DNA of 64,000 bases from Lewinellaceae bacterium (GCA_020636375.1 JACJXZ010000011.1:293223-357222), one strand, 5' to 3'. Numbered from the stretch's first letter, positions 1 through 11,684 are shown. Notes: generated by a model not told the origin, from the sequence alone. Made by a program: numbers and translations.

Positions 1-1
1 C

Positions 2-655
2 CTGGAGAACCACGACGAGCAGCGCATCGCCAGCCCGCCCTTCGCCGGCGACGCCCGGAAGGGCCAGCCCGCCATGGTGGTTTCCGCCACCATCAGCACG
101 TCTCCCACCATGATCTACTTCGGGCAGGAGGTTGGCGAGCCGGGCGCCGAAGAGCCGGGCTTTGGCGATCCCACCCGGACTTCCATCTTCGACTACGTCG
201 GCGTGCCCAGCCACCAGCGCTGGATGAACGGCGGCGCGTTCGACGGCGGGCAGTCTACCCCCGAAGAGAAGGCCTTGCGCGATTTCTACCGCCGCCTGCT
301 CAACTTCACGATCAACAGCCCGGCCCTGATGGGGCAATGCCAGATTATACATGGCTACAACCGGGGGCAGGAGGGATACGACCACCGGGTGTTCTCCTTT
401 GTGCGGTGGTCGTGGCCGTCGAAGGAGGAAAAACTGATCATCGTGGCCAATTTCGATGCGGAAAAGGTCTATCAGTTTGAACTGCGGGTTCCCCCGGATA
501 TCATCACCATCTGGAGGCTGAAAGATGGAGAATATGAACTGGCGGAACGGCTGTACGGAAATAAAAAGGCCCGGCTGGAAGTGGCGGATGGCCGGGGCAA
601 AGTGTCGATGGAGTTGGCGCCGCTGGAGTCGGTGATCTGGGAGGTGGGGCGTTAA
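2..655 (+). CDS. GH13 alpha-amylase family enzyme, C-terminal part
   Basis: The gene enters from the left edge. The frame is open from base 2 and begins with LENHDEQRIAS, which matches GH13 conserved region IV (the NHD motif ending the catalytic barrel). Then come the last barrel strand (MIYFGQEVGEPG, typical of GH13 after region IV), an insert that usually belongs to domain B/C, and a C-terminal beta-sandwich (about residues 130-215) like domain C of maltogenic amylases. Such enzymes hydrolyse or rearrange alpha-1,4-glucans. The catalytic Asp and Glu lie outside the window, so the exact specificity cannot be given. It ends at TAA 653-655. No terminator is obvious behind it. Confidence 0.85.
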   Translation: MENHDEQRIASPPFAGDARKGQPAMVVSATISTSPTMIYFGQEVGEPGAEEPGFGDPTRTSIFDYVGVPSHQRWMNGGAFDGGQSTPEEKALRDFYRRLLNFTINSPALMGQCQIIHGYNRGQEGYDHRVFSFVRWSWPSKEEKLIIVANFDAEKVYQFELRVPPDIITIWRLKDGEYELAERLYGNKKARLEVADGRGKVSMELAPLESVIWEVGR

Positions 656-706
656 TTCTGCTCTGGTATTTAATGCCAATACTTCACAGGGCCCTGCTCG
701 TTAAGA

Positions 707-862
707 CGTATCGTCGTACACGATCCAAGGCGCAGGGCTCCTGCCCTGCGTGCCATAAGAAACGCATCAAGGGCAGGAGCCCTTGGCCAAGGGCCGCGTA
801 CGAGCTGTAGCTCGTAGCGAGCAGTGGAACGTATCGTCGTACACGGTCTAAGGCGCAGGGCT
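707..862. repeat. pair of 33-bp direct repeats
   Basis: Two near-identical 33-bp copies lie at 707-739 and 830-862 (start CGTATCGTCGTACACG, end AAGGCGCAGGGCT; two differences). The space between them holds smaller inverted pieces (AGGGCTCCTGCCCT, TACGAGCTGTAGCTCGTA). The second copy supplies the last four codons and the stop (TAG on the minus strand at 848-850) of the neighbouring SDR gene, so the gene end lies inside the repeat. Confidence 0.75.
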
Positions 863-1627
863 GGCGGCCGACCATCCGCCGTCCACCACCAGGCTCTGGC
901 CGGTGACCTGCCGGGCATTGTCCGACAACAGAAAGAGGGCGGCGTGAGCGATGTCCGCAGGTGTCGATGTAGCACCGGTGGGGGTCAGGCGGTCCCAGGT
1001 TGCCTGGTAGTCCGGTTCCAGGCGCATCGTCCGTTCCGTCAGGGTAGCGCCGGGAGTGACGGCGTTGACGGTGATGCCGTGGGGCGCCAGCTCTACCCCC
1101 AGGCTTCTGACCAGCATTTCCAGGGCGGCCTTGGTCATGCCGTAGGCCGCCAGGTTGGGGTGTGCCTGGTGGCCGGTGACGGAGGACATAAAAAGGATAC
1201 GGCCGCCGGCACCCTGGCTGGCCATCTGCCGGGCGGCAGCCTGTGCCAGGAAAAAAGAGCCCTGCAGGTTGACGGAAACGAGCCGCCGGAACTGCTCCGG
1301 CGCATAGTCCAGGAAGCTGCCGAAGGTGGTGATGCCGGCGTTGGCGACGGCAAAATCCAGGCGGCCGAACTCGCGGACTGCGGTTTTGACCATCTGGCTA
1401 ATGACGTCGAGGCTGCTGGAGTCGCCGGGCAAAGTCAGGCAGTTTCCACCCTGCAGGCGGATGCTTTCGGCTGCTTGGGCTGCCAGGCCCGCGTCGATAT
1501 CGTTTAACAGGACGGATGCGCCGCTCAGGGCAAGCTGCCGGGCGATCTCGTAGCCGATGCCCGTTCCGGCGCCGGTGATTACCGCTGTTTTATTGTGGAA
1601 AGAGTAAACCGCCATTTTTTCAGCCAA
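848..1627 (-). CDS. SDR family oxidoreductase (FabG-like)
   Basis: A 259-residue classical short-chain dehydrogenase/reductase. TGAGTGIG (18-25) is the Rossmann glycine motif for NAD(P). NAG lies at 96-98, and the catalytic residues are Ser149, Tyr162 and Lys166 (YGMTK). A PG motif follows the active site and VDGG stands near the C-terminus, as in FabG-type 3-oxoacyl-ACP reductases and glucose dehydrogenases. Length is typical. The substrate cannot be read from sequence. It stands alone, and its last codons lie in a 33-bp repeat. ATG at 1625-1627 gives MAEKMAVYSF; the second Met (MAVYSF) is an equally good start. Confidence 0.9.
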   Translation of the reverse strand: MAEKMAVYSFHNKTAVITGAGTGIGYEIARQLALSGASVLLNDIDAGLAAQAAESIRLQGGNCLTLPGDSSSLDVISQMVKTAVREFGRLDFAVANAGITTFGSFLDYAPEQFRRLVSVNLQGSFFLAQAAARQMASQGAGGRILFMSSVTGHQAHPNLAAYGMTKAALEMLVRSLGVELAPHGITVNAVTPGATLTERTMRLEPDYQATWDRLTPTGATSTPADIAHAALFLLSDNARQVTGQSLVVDGGWSAASPAP

Positions 1628-1743
1628 AGGTAATCAATCTGTGAAGGTGACGACGTAACATGGCAATTGGGGGTGCCCAGGGTTTAGGCTACCCTTTTGA
1701 CGTTGGACAACCGGCGTAGCTTCGTGCCCGTCTGCCCAGCCTC

Positions 1744-2559
1744 CTAAGGCGCATCCGGGTCGATGCCCATTTGGCGCAATTTTTCCGCCAGTTGCCGGGA
1801 GCGGCGCTCAGCAGTTTCGGCTCTTTGCTTTTCTTTTTCCGCTCTTTGCTTCTCCTCTTCCGCTCTTTGCTTCTCCTCTTCCGCTCTTTGTTTCTCCTTC
1901 AGCGCCTCCGCCTGAGCTTTTTGCGTTTTTTTCATCTCTTCGTACAGCAGTTCCCGCTGCTTATTCAGCTTCAGGACAGCCTCCCGGTTGAACGCCAGCA
2001 GTTCCAGGTACGACAGGAAACGCTCGCCGTCCGGCCGGTACAACGTCAGGGCTTCTACTGTCCATTCGAAACGGATGCCCAGCAGCGGGCTGATCCACTG
2101 GCGGATTTCGGGAACAGCGGCAAGTTCCTCCCCTTCCCGGAGATAACCTTCCAGCTTGTTCTGGTGCGGGTCGTAGATGTAGTATTCCTCCACGCCATAG
2201 CGCCGGTAAAACTCGAATTTTTTAGCCATTTCGCCGGCGCGGTTGCCGGGAGACAGGATTTCGAATACTACCTGGGGCGGAATATTGTCTTCCACCCATT
2301 GCATATAAGAACTGCGGTAACCCTTGTGCCGGCCAATGACGGCCATCACGTCGGGGGCCAACCGGATGTCCGGCCGGCCTTCTACCGGATACCAGAACAG
2401 GTCGCCGGCGACAAATACGTCATACCTGTCGGTAAAGCAGGCTTCCAGGCCCAGTTTGATCAGCACGATCCATTCGAATTGGAGGGTGTTTTCGGCCATG
2501 GGTTCTCCGTCGGTGTCAGGATATATCAAATGCAGTTTATCTTTCGGTACGCTTTGCAT
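1744..2559 (-). CDS. Uma2 family endonuclease with C-terminal heptad-repeat tail
   Basis: Uma2/DUF820 PD-(D/E)XK-like fold. The core shows APDVMAVIG, then VVFEILSPGN and AKKFEFYRRYGVEEYYIYDP, the usual Asp, Glu and Lys-bearing strands. I start at ATG 2557-2559 (MQSVPKDK), because the 49 residues upstream in the same frame are rich in His, Ser and Pro and do not look like protein. The last 70 or so residues are a charged coiled coil of EEEKQRA heptads encoded by a 21-bp tandem repeat. Uma2 proteins are abundant in cyanobacteria and Bacteroidota and their role is unsettled; some sit in mobile elements. The coiled tail suggests oligomerisation, which is inference. Confidence 0.85.
   Translation of the reverse strand: MQSVPKDKLHLIYPDTDGEPMAENTLQFEWIVLIKLGLEACFTDRYDVFVAGDLFWYPVEGRPDIRLAPDVMAVIGRHKGYRSSYMQWVEDNIPPQVVFEILSPGNRAGEMAKKFEFYRRYGVEEYYIYDPHQNKLEGYLREGEELAAVPEIRQWISPLLGIRFEWTVEALTLYRPDGERFLSYLELLAFNREAVLKLNKQRELLYEEMKKTQKAQAEALKEKQRAEEEKQRAEEEKQRAEKEKQRAETAERRSRQLAEKLRQMGIDPDAP
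1819..1899. repeat. 21-bp coding tandem repeat (heptads)
   Basis: About four copies of a 21-bp unit (plus-strand CGCTCTTTGCTTCTCCTCTT plus one base) encode EEEKQRA heptads at the end of the Uma2 gene. The two middle copies are identical. Copy number could vary by slippage without breaking the frame. Confidence 0.85.
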
Positions 2560-2727
2560 AAGCTTGGTCGTGGTTATAAAATAACGGCTGCTTCCAAAGA
2601 TAAGAAATTCCGGGGATAGATGCTTTATAGTTCTGTGGCAATGGGAGGGTAGCCGGGGTTTATGATGTGTAGTTTTGCCTGAATGCGCCCCGTCCAAAAA
2701 TATCATAGATTGCAGCTACACTGGGTT

Positions 2728-4254
2728 TTACTCTTCTTTGATCACCACCACCGCCTTTTCCAGCAGTTCATCCCTGCCTTGCCGGATGCCCTCAGGGGTG
2801 GGTTCCGTATAAATGTCCGGTTTGATGCCAACGAGGTGGTGGGGCGAGCCGTCGTGCTGCAGCACCAGCATGCCGGTGAAGGAAATGCTGTATCCGCCGG
2901 GCGCGCGGAAGCCATTGCCGTTGCCGTTGGCGCCGGCCGTCGGCGTGCCGATGATGGTTCCCAGGCCGTAGTGCCTGACGATGGCCAGCAGGCTCTCGGA
3001 ATAACTCATGGCGCTGCCGTCGTTGAGAAAAGCAACTTTCCCTTTGATCCGGGGCTTTTCCGGCGGGAGGTTCCAGCGGGTGGTTTCGTAGGTAATAGGT
3101 TCTTCCCGGTCCGGATAATACACGATGGGGGTCTTGAAATAAGCCGATTCTGCCGGCTCATCGATGAGGTGGCAGAGGAACTGTTTGTGGATTTTCGGAT
3201 AGCCTCTCAGGTCGAAGACGACGCCTTTGGCGCGGGCCAGCTCTTCGAGGCGGCCTTCGAATTGCTCCTTTGACAACCGCTCCAGGTTGCAGTAGTAATA
3301 GCCTTCTTCTATTTCATAGAAAGCTTCGCGGCATATTTCCTTCAGGATTTTCAGCGCCCAGTACCACAACCTTTTGGTTTGGACGGCCAACTCCTCCTTC
3401 CCGCGCCGGATTTTCAGGCGGCAGAGCGGTTCGCTGTCCTTGCCCCACAACGACCACCATTGAAGCGCCTTCGCCCGCTTCCACTGCGGGCTGCCGGAGA
3501 TGAGGGCCATTGCGCTGTCCAGTTGCTGCCGGGCATCCTGGCCGTCCACCTCCAGGATGACGTCTCCCGGTTTGACCTCTTCTGCCCGGGAATAGGTAGC
3601 CACGATTTTGTCTTCCACCAGGGTGGTCAGGAAATACGGATACAGGGTGTCCGGATTGGCCGGGTGGTTCAGCCCGGCGTGGCCGTCCTGTAGTTTTTCC
3701 AGCAAACGCGCCAGGATTTCCATGCCGCCCAGGGTGCCGGCGCCGGTAGTAATGGCGGCCGCGAGGGATTCCCGCAGCGCTGCTTCCCAGCCTGCCCGCA
3801 TTGCGTCCTGATAGGGGTAGAAATGCCGGAGTATGTTCCAGGCATAAATGACGGCCGCCAGGCGGGTATCGGCCCGATCGGCCCGGTTTTGCTCCGGTTC
3901 GATGGCGGACAGCGCGGCCTGCAGGGCTTCGAATTGCGGCGGGAAAGAACCCGGCGGCGCTGCAGGCAGGTACAGCACCAGCGGGATATGGCAGCGGATG
4001 CCCATCCCGATGTCTTTTTCCAAAATGCGCTTATCAGGCGTGCCAATCGAAAAAGCGCGTTGCCGTTTAAAGCTTTCCCGCCCGATGCGCACCGACTCGT
4101 AGCGGCTGCGCGAGGACAGGCCGACGCCCCGGTGGACGAAGTAAGCCTCCACAGTGCCTGGTTGCCACTCGACGGCCTGAGAGCCGGCCGTTTCCGCCCC
4201 GATGGACATTGTGAGCGCCAGGGGCTGGAAAACCCGGCGCAGGGCTGCTGTCAA
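2728..4254 (-). CDS. S41 family peptidase, probably N-terminally truncated
   Basis: C-terminal-processing-protease-like. A PDZ-like stretch (VILEVDGQDARQQL) is followed by the S41 core, with the predicted nucleophile region GSAMSYSESLLAIVRHYG and then GTIIGTPTAGANGNG. An N-terminal helical lid precedes it. Family members of this kind normally carry a signal peptide and a longer N-terminal region; here the frame opens only at 4281 (TGA just upstream), with a TTG at 4252-4254 and the first ATG at 4207-4209, and no signal peptide. The gene begins at the edge of the 11-bp minisatellite at 4293-4443, so the 5' end may have been lost there. Function is inferred as periplasmic or surface proteolysis. 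Confidence 0.7.
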   Translation of the reverse strand: MTAALRRVFQPLALTMSIGAETAGSQAVEWQPGTVEAYFVHRGVGLSSRSRYESVRIGRESFKRQRAFSIGTPDKRILEKDIGMGIRCHIPLVLYLPAAPPGSFPPQFEALQAALSAIEPEQNRADRADTRLAAVIYAWNILRHFYPYQDAMRAGWEAALRESLAAAITTGAGTLGGMEILARLLEKLQDGHAGLNHPANPDTLYPYFLTTLVEDKIVATYSRAEEVKPGDVILEVDGQDARQQLDSAMALISGSPQWKRAKALQWWSLWGKDSEPLCRLKIRRGKEELAVQTKRLWYWALKILKEICREAFYEIEEGYYYCNLERLSKEQFEGRLEELARAKGVVFDLRGYPKIHKQFLCHLIDEPAESAYFKTPIVYYPDREEPITYETTRWNLPPEKPRIKGKVAFLNDGSAMSYSESLLAIVRHYGLGTIIGTPTAGANGNGNGFRAPGGYSISFTGMLVLQHDGSPHHLVGIKPDIYTEPTPEGIRQGRDELLEKAVVVIKEE

Positions 4255-4292
4255 CTCCGCCCGCCCCTGGCAGTGGCATCAAGATGGCGGTC

Positions 4293-4443
4293 ATTTCCAT
4301 TGTATTTCCACTGCATCTCCATCGTATTTCCACCGCATTTCCACCGCATCTCCACTACATTTCCACCGCATCTCCACTGCATTTCCACTACATCTCCACT
4401 GCATCTCCACCGTATCTCCACCGCATTTCTATACTATTTCTCC
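4293..4443. repeat. minisatellite, 11-bp period (ATYTCCACYGC)
   Basis: About 13 copies of an 11-bp unit with consensus ATYTCCACYGC lie between the S41 gene and the epimerase gene. The tail overlaps the last codons and stop (CTA = TAG at 4434-4436) of the epimerase gene. A related 10-bp array (ATTTCCACGT) is at 37197-37340 and a fragment at 38596-38640. It gives open frames on both strands that look like repetitive proteins, but I do not regard these as genes. Confidence 0.9.
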
Positions 4444-5366
4444 ATCTCCCCCTTCACCACCTCCTTCACCCCTTCCTCATAAGGCGTAATGTCAAAATCG
4501 CTGAACTGCTGTTCGAACTTGCTGCTGTCGAAGAAGTAATCCCGGTCGTACTGGTAGGCCATTTCCGCCAGTTCCCGCATGATGGGCACGAACAGGCCGA
4601 TGAGCCGGACCAGCCAGGTAGGCAGGGCCTGGTAGCGGGGTTTCATGTTCAGTTCGCGGGCGAACAAGTCGATCCACTGTTTGCCGGTGAGTTGCTCGTG
4701 GCTGGTTGGCAGGTGCCAGGATTGGTTGTAGGCGTCCGGGGTGTTGCCAAGCAGGGCAGTGGCCCGGCCGGCATCCGGGGTATAGGTGAAAGAATGGTTC
4801 TTGTCGAGGCGGGCGAACCACTGCCCTTTCTTGCCCTGGAGCATATTTTTCAGCGCCATTTCTTGCAGGACGCTGGATTGCACCCCTGGCCCGTAAAAGT
4901 CGGCGGCGCGGGCGATGAGGGCCGTCAGGTTGCCGGCCTCCACTTCGTCCATGATCATATGGACGAGCTGTTCCCGGATGCGGCCCTTTTTGCTCACCGG
5001 GCGGAAGGGGGTCTCTTCCGTCATCTGGCCCATATAGGCCGGGTCGTACATGTAGACGTTGTCGAAGAACACCAGCCGGGCGCCGTGGGTTTTGCAGGCG
5101 CCGATCACGTTGCGCATAAGGGTGGGCCAGTGCCGGCGCCATGCCTTGATGTCATAAGGCAGGCCCACGATGAGGTAAGCGACCTCCGAGCCTTCCACCG
5201 CCTGGTCAACCTGCTCGGGGATCGTCAGGTCGGCGGCCAGGAGCTGGTCCGTTTCGTTAACCTTCTCCGGGTGGCGGCTGACGAGGCGGATGTCATCAGT
5301 GTATGCTTTCAGTGCTTTGGCCAGCGGGCCTCCGATAGCGCCGCCGGCACCTAAAATGGTCTGCAT
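4434..5366 (-). CDS. NAD-dependent epimerase/dehydratase family protein
   Basis: 310-residue atypical/extended SDR. The N-terminus MQTILGAGGAIGGPLAKAL carries the GxGGxIG dinucleotide-binding motif, followed by SRHPEKV and AADLTIPEQV (Asp after beta-4). A YMYDP stretch (about 115-119) replaces the usual YxxxK region, and KKGRIREQL supplies a plausible Lys. Many Bacteroidota carry such NAD(P)H-binding proteins with unknown small-molecule substrates. The start lies 4 bp downstream of the stop of the TerB-like gene (5371), so the two are probably co-transcribed. Confidence 0.8.
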   Translation of the reverse strand: MQTILGAGGAIGGPLAKALKAYTDDIRLVSRHPEKVNETDQLLAADLTIPEQVDQAVEGSEVAYLIVGLPYDIKAWRRHWPTLMRNVIGACKTHGARLVFFDNVYMYDPAYMGQMTEETPFRPVSKKGRIREQLVHMIMDEVEAGNLTALIARAADFYGPGVQSSVLQEMALKNMLQGKKGQWFARLDKNHSFTYTPDAGRATALLGNTPDAYNQSWHLPTSHEQLTGKQWIDLFARELNMKPRYQALPTWLVRLIGLFVPIMRELAEMAYQYDRDYFFDSSKFEQQFSDFDITPYEEGVKEVVKGEMEK

Positions 5367-5370
5367 CTGT

Positions 5371-5757
5371 TCAGTTTTTCAGTTCGTTAATGCTTTGTAT
5401 GTCTTTTTTGAAACGTTCGGTCAGGTCGTGTACGAAACCTTCGATCACCCCCTTTTCGTTGCGGTCGATGCCGGCACTGGCGCGGGCTACTTCCTCCAGG
5501 ATTTCGATGAGGAACTGGTACTCGGGATCCGGCCCGTTCTCCCGGCAGCGGTCGATGATCTTGAGGTACAGGTCTTCCGGGTCGTTCCGGTGGGTGCGCT
5601 CGTAGTCGAACGACCACTTGATCTGGCGGGCCCGGGGGTGGCCCTTCAGGATTTTCTCCAGGGATTCTACCTCTTCGGGCTGAATGAGGCCGTCGGCTTT
5701 GGCGACCAGGTAGAGCAGCTCGCCGAAGGCGTCGTAAATTCTCTCTTTTGGCGTCAT
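5371..5757 (-). CDS. TerB-like tellurite resistance family protein
   Basis: A 128-residue all-helical protein starting MTPKERIYDAF. The stretch GELLYLVAKADGLIQPEEV resembles the TerB / DjlA N-terminal repeat (acidic, calcium-binding-like DG..Q.EE). I chose ATG 5755-5757; the frame remains open upstream to 5937 but encodes Pro/Ser-rich sequence without protein character. Upstream gene of a likely two-gene unit with the epimerase. TerB domains are linked to membrane stress and tellurite tolerance; the role here is not known. Confidence 0.7.
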   Translation of the reverse strand: MTPKERIYDAFGELLYLVAKADGLIQPEEVESLEKILKGHPRARQIKWSFDYERTHRNDPEDLYLKIIDRCRENGPDPEYQFLIEILEEVARASAGIDRNEKGVIEGFVHDLTERFKKDIQSINELKN

Positions 5758-6474
5758 TGTGGCTCGGGTTTTGAGATCGGCTTTGGTGCCGCAGGTCAAT
5801 ATAAGAAATAATGAGGAAATGGGAAGCTTGCCCGGCCGGTCCGGACAGCTGACTGGAGAGGACGGGGTGGAAGGCGGAAGCGACCGAAGGGAGTCCCGTA
5901 CCGACGAAGGAGGTCGGGATGGGATGCTTTGATGCACTTACGATAAATGCCGGCGAGAGGGGCCTGTCGGCAAAAATTGTTATAAAATTATTTCTACGCA
6001 AAATATTTTATTATTTTTAGCCGTCTTTTCCAAACCTGCTATGAGTTAACCAGGCCCGCTTCGGGCCGCCTGCCCGGCTTCTGTCCTTTATCCCGTAAGG
6101 GAAACAAACACTGTTCACCGTTTTTAAGCAACACTTAGGTCTTGTGGCGTCCCTCAGGGACAGGTTATATTGTTTCCGTGAGACTTAATCTAGGAGGGGC
6201 TAATAATTAGCCGGACACAATTATTTTACTGATAAATAATTATCGAAGTTGCTCGCTACGGCCTGCAGTATGTGAGCGCTATCTGGAGTGCGGACCTCCA
6301 GGTCCGCGTCAATGAAACCAGATTAGGCTCCTTGTCTGCGCGGTCCTGGAGGGCCGCGCTCCGGACTAAACACATACCGGCCGCAGGCCGTAACGAGCAT
6401 TCCTGTTTTTTATCAACCTAAATATATCCATCTACATAAAACCAGATTATCAAACACCCTCAATTTTGACTTTC
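5758..6474. other. long intergenic region
   Basis: 717 bases without a credible gene. It contains a small palindrome-like block at about 5892-5920 (TCCCGTACCGACGAAGGAGG followed by TCGGGATG) and the 150-bp palindrome at 6250-6399. The last 70 bases are AT-rich and should hold the promoter of the M43 protease gene; no clear Bacteroidota -33/-7 box (TTTG / TAnnTTTG) was identified. Confidence 0.6.
6250..6399. repeat. 150-bp imperfect palindrome (REP/MITE-like)
   Basis: Outer arms at 6250-6274 (TGCTCGCTACGGCCTGCAGT...) and 6371-6399 (...GGCCGTAACGAGCA) are inverted relative to each other with a few differences and a 4-bp gap. Inside lies GCGGACCTCCAGGTCCGC (6290-6307), itself a palindrome, whose exact reverse complement occurs at 34927-34944. 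No coding potential was seen. Confidence 0.75.
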
Positions 6475-9396
<2,922 letters not shown>

Positions 9397-9421
9397 ACCG
9401 GCGCTCTGCAAAAAAAGGAAC

Positions 9422-9460
9422 GGCAAGGCAGCATCCGGCTGCTTTGCCATTCTTTTTTTT
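9422..9460. terminator. bidirectional Rho-independent terminator
   Basis: GGCAAGGCAGC / GCTGCTTTGCC (9422-9448) forms an 11-bp stem with one mismatch and a 5-base loop. A run of eight T's (9453-9460) follows on the plus strand, and seven A's (9411-9417) precede it, which are T's for the minus strand. It serves the converging M43 protease gene and the SnoaL-like gene. Confidence 0.8.
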
Positions 9461-9575
9461 AGGTAGCCAGCCGTAATGAAAGGAAATAAAGCAGGCTATA
9501 GCAGCCCTCATCTCCTGCCCGGCTGCCACCGGGATGAAGAACAGCAAGCAGGCTGTTCTCCATTCCGGTAAACGC

Positions 9576-9935
9576 TTACCCTGCCGGGTAGAAAAACTGC
9601 TCGCGGACGATCTTGCCGCCGTTCACTTCGTAGACGCAAATCTCGGTCATGGCTTCCCGCTTTCCCCTCTGCTTGTCGGTGGCGTCCATGTACATGGTCA
9701 CGGCGAAGTGGTTGCCCCCCACGAGAGGGTCGGAGACTTTCATGTCGTGTACTTCCATCGTGTTGGCGAAGTACTCGCTCTTGCCTTTGACGGCCTCCAG
9801 CCCTTTGGCTTCCCGGGGCTCCCCGGCGGCCTCGACGCTGACGATGTCGTCGTGGTACAATTCTTCAATGGCTTGTTGGTTCTGGCCTTTGCGGCAAAGA
9901 TTTACCAGTCGGTCGGCGATTTCCTGAGTAGTCAT
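9576..9935 (-). CDS. SnoaL-like / NTF2-fold protein
   Basis: 119 residues. MTTQEIADRLVNLCRKGQ..AIEELYHDDIVSVEA.G is the N-terminal helix-strand signature of SnoaL-like polyketide-cyclase-fold proteins. The central EYFANTMEVHDMKVSDPLVGG and the final ICVYEVNGGKIVREQFFY strands complete the cone-shaped fold. No signal peptide, so cytosolic. Substrate or ligand unknown. Its 3' end faces the bidirectional terminator at 9422-9460. The 90 bp between this gene and the divergent lipoprotein gene (10058) are AT-rich and probably contain both promoters. Confidence 0.8.
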   Translation of the reverse strand: MTTQEIADRLVNLCRKGQNQQAIEELYHDDIVSVEAAGEPREAKGLEAVKGKSEYFANTMEVHDMKVSDPLVGGNHFAVTMYMDATDKQRGKREAMTEICVYEVNGGKIVREQFFYPAG

Positions 9936-10057
9936 AAAACAAAGGATTTAAGGGTTAAAAAGTGTAAATTGACGGCGGCAAAGCTACGGAGAAACAAATA
10001 AAAAACAAACTATTTGTTTAATATTTATTGTTTTATTTGTCCGGAAAACTGCATAAA

Positions 10058-10546
10058 ATGAAACCGGAAACCTTGTTCAAATACCTGCTTCCCCTTCTTG
10101 GTTTTCTGCTCTTTGGCAGTTGCGGCCGCCCGGCGCCTTCCGGAGCGGAGGCTGCCCCCGGGCGGGAGAGCCTGCACCAGGCCCTCGACGCCTTCAACGC
10201 CGCCTATGCCCGCGCCGACGTCGCCGCCCTGGATAAAATGCTGGTCGCGGGTTATCTCCACACGAATGGCGCCAACCCGCCTTTAGGCAAAGACAGCTGG
10301 CTGAACTACGTATCGGGCCGCCGGAAAGCGCTCGATGCCGGGGATCTGGTCATCGACAGCTATACCTTGCTGGACCTTCAGGTGCGGCTTCACGGCCGGG
10401 CCGCTGCTGTGGCCGGCAAGGTGCGCATCAGCGGGCTGGACGAGGACGGCCCTTTCGAGAACGAGTTTCGGGTGACCCAGCTGTGGGTTTATGAAGATGC
10501 CGGCGGCTGGAAGCGGGCGGCGTTTCACGATGGGGTCGTGAAATGA
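10058..10546 (+). CDS. NTF2-like (DUF4440-type) lipoprotein
   Basis: 162 residues from ATG 10058 (MKPETLFKYLLPLLGFLLFG). The lipobox LLFGSC implies an SPII lipoprotein. The mature part HQALDAFNAAYARADVAALDKMLVAGYLHTNG is the typical DUF4440 / SnoaL N-terminus, and the C-terminus FRVTQLWVYEDAGGWKRAAFHDGVV is its last hairpin (calmodulin-kinase-association-like fold). Probably anchored in the periplasm or outer membrane. The divergent neighbour encodes another NTF2-fold protein, which could be coincidence or shared regulation. Function unknown. Confidence 0.8.
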   Translation: MKPETLFKYLLPLLGFLLFGSCGRPAPSGAEAAPGRESLHQALDAFNAAYARADVAALDKMLVAGYLHTNGANPPLGKDSWLNYVSGRRKALDAGDLVIDSYTLLDLQVRLHGRAAAVAGKVRISGLDEDGPFENEFRVTQLWVYEDAGGWKRAAFHDGVVK

Positions 10547-10780
10547 ATGGGGTTTCATCGTTTCAACCCCTGTACCCCATAGGGCGTGATTCCTTTTTGT
10601 ACCCCTTGCTCGGTTTTAGGCCCGTCCGTCCGGCCGGGTAAATCTTAGGCTGTAGGTTTTAGGGGGGCAATCCCAGCCTAATCGGGCACTCAACAGGTGC
10701 CTAACGCCCAAAACCTAATGCCTAAATCCTCCCAACACCGGAGGGGGCACAATTTAGCATCGCACCCTACCCCATACGCC

Positions 10781-11545
10781 TCACCTCCCCAACATCTCCA
10801 CTACCAGTTCTGCCGCCGCCGCGCCGGAATTCTGCTGCTGGCCAGTGATCAGGTTGCCGTCTGCAATAGCGTAGGACGAGAAGGGCGCCGCTACTTTGAA
10901 ATGCGTGCCGGCTATTTTCCTCGCCTCCTCCTCGATGCGGTAGGGCTGTATTTTCATGCCTACGGCCTGGTCGGCGTACTCCTCCTCGGCGTCGGCAAAG
11001 CCGGTCCAGGTCTTGCCCCTGACCAGTAGCCCGCCGTCCGAGCCTTTAGCTTCCAGCAGTAGGGTGGTAGAGTGGCAGACCGCCGCGCTGGGTTTGCCGG
11101 CTTCGTAAAAAGCGGCGAACAACTTTTCCAGGCCCTTGTTGCCCCGGTAGGTATACATGGGGCCCTGGCCGCCCACCAGGAAGATGGCGTCGTAGTCGTC
11201 GGGGTTGACGTCCGTCAGCTTGCGGGTGTTCTCCAGCATCTGGTTAAACCAGTCCTGCTGCATATAGCCAAGGGAAATGACGTCGTGGGCCGAGTAACCG
11301 CTCGCGTCGGTGGGATTGGAGTAGCCGTCCATCTCCAGTTTGCCGCCTTCGGTGGAAGCCAGCTCCACTTCATAACCCGCTTCCTGGAATACCCGCAGCG
11401 GGTGGGTCAGCTCGGCCGCCCAGAAGCCGATCGGCCAGCCGGTCTGTTGGGAAACGGCGGGGCTGCTGGCCACCATCAGGATCCTGCCCTTGAACGGGGC
11501 GCCGTGCGGGTGCACATAACTTTGAACTTCTTTCACTTTGCTCAT
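10781..11545 (-). CDS. DJ-1/PfpI family protein (type 1 glutamine amidotransferase-like)
   Basis: 254 residues. The nucleophile elbow AAVCHST holds Cys157 with His158, and Glu45 (FWAAELTHP) is the partner acid typical of Hsp31/DJ-1 enzymes. GGQGPMYTY precedes the elbow. The layout matches the glyoxalase III / deglycase-like class often annotated as type 1 glutamine amidotransferase domain protein. Length is in the normal range (about 230-290). Transcribed divergently from an HxlR regulator, which suggests induction by reactive aldehydes or electrophiles (inference from such pairs). Confidence 0.9.
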   Translation of the reverse strand: MSKVKEVQSYVHPHGAPFKGRILMVASSPAVSQQTGWPIGFWAAELTHPLRVFQEAGYEVELASTEGGKLEMDGYSNPTDASGYSAHDVISLGYMQQDWFNQMLENTRKLTDVNPDDYDAIFLVGGQGPMYTYRGNKGLEKLFAAFYEAGKPSAAVCHSTTLLLEAKGSDGGLLVRGKTWTGFADAEEEYADQAVGMKIQPYRIEEEARKIAGTHFKVAAPFSSYAIADGNLITGQQQNSGAAAAELVVEMLGR

Positions 11546-11633
11546 TTTTGCTGGATTTATTGTGTTGGAATTTTTTTTAAAACCCGGACAAAAATAAGCG
11601 CTATGCCTACCTTTGTCTATATACTGACGAGCA

Positions 11634-11664
11634 AGTATGGTACTAACTTTTAAGAAAGTATACT
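11634..11664. promoter_or_regulatory. candidate HxlR operator
   Basis: In the 139-bp divergent gap between the DJ-1 gene and the HxlR gene there are two short dyads: AGTATGGTACT (11634-11644, AGTA/TACT) and AGTATACT (11657-11664, perfect), with centres about 21 bp apart (two helical turns). ATACTGA also recurs at 11621 and 11660. MarR/HxlR-type regulators bind such AT-rich dyads next to their own start. No binding data; inference only. Confidence 0.45.
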
Positions 11665-11684
11665 GATAACCAAATTAATACGAT

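Noticed and set aside
4284..5354. 356-residue plus-strand frame across the minisatellite and the epimerase gene
   Set aside because: It is the antisense shadow of the NAD-epimerase gene, extended through the repeat; the minus-strand gene has clear Rossmann motifs.
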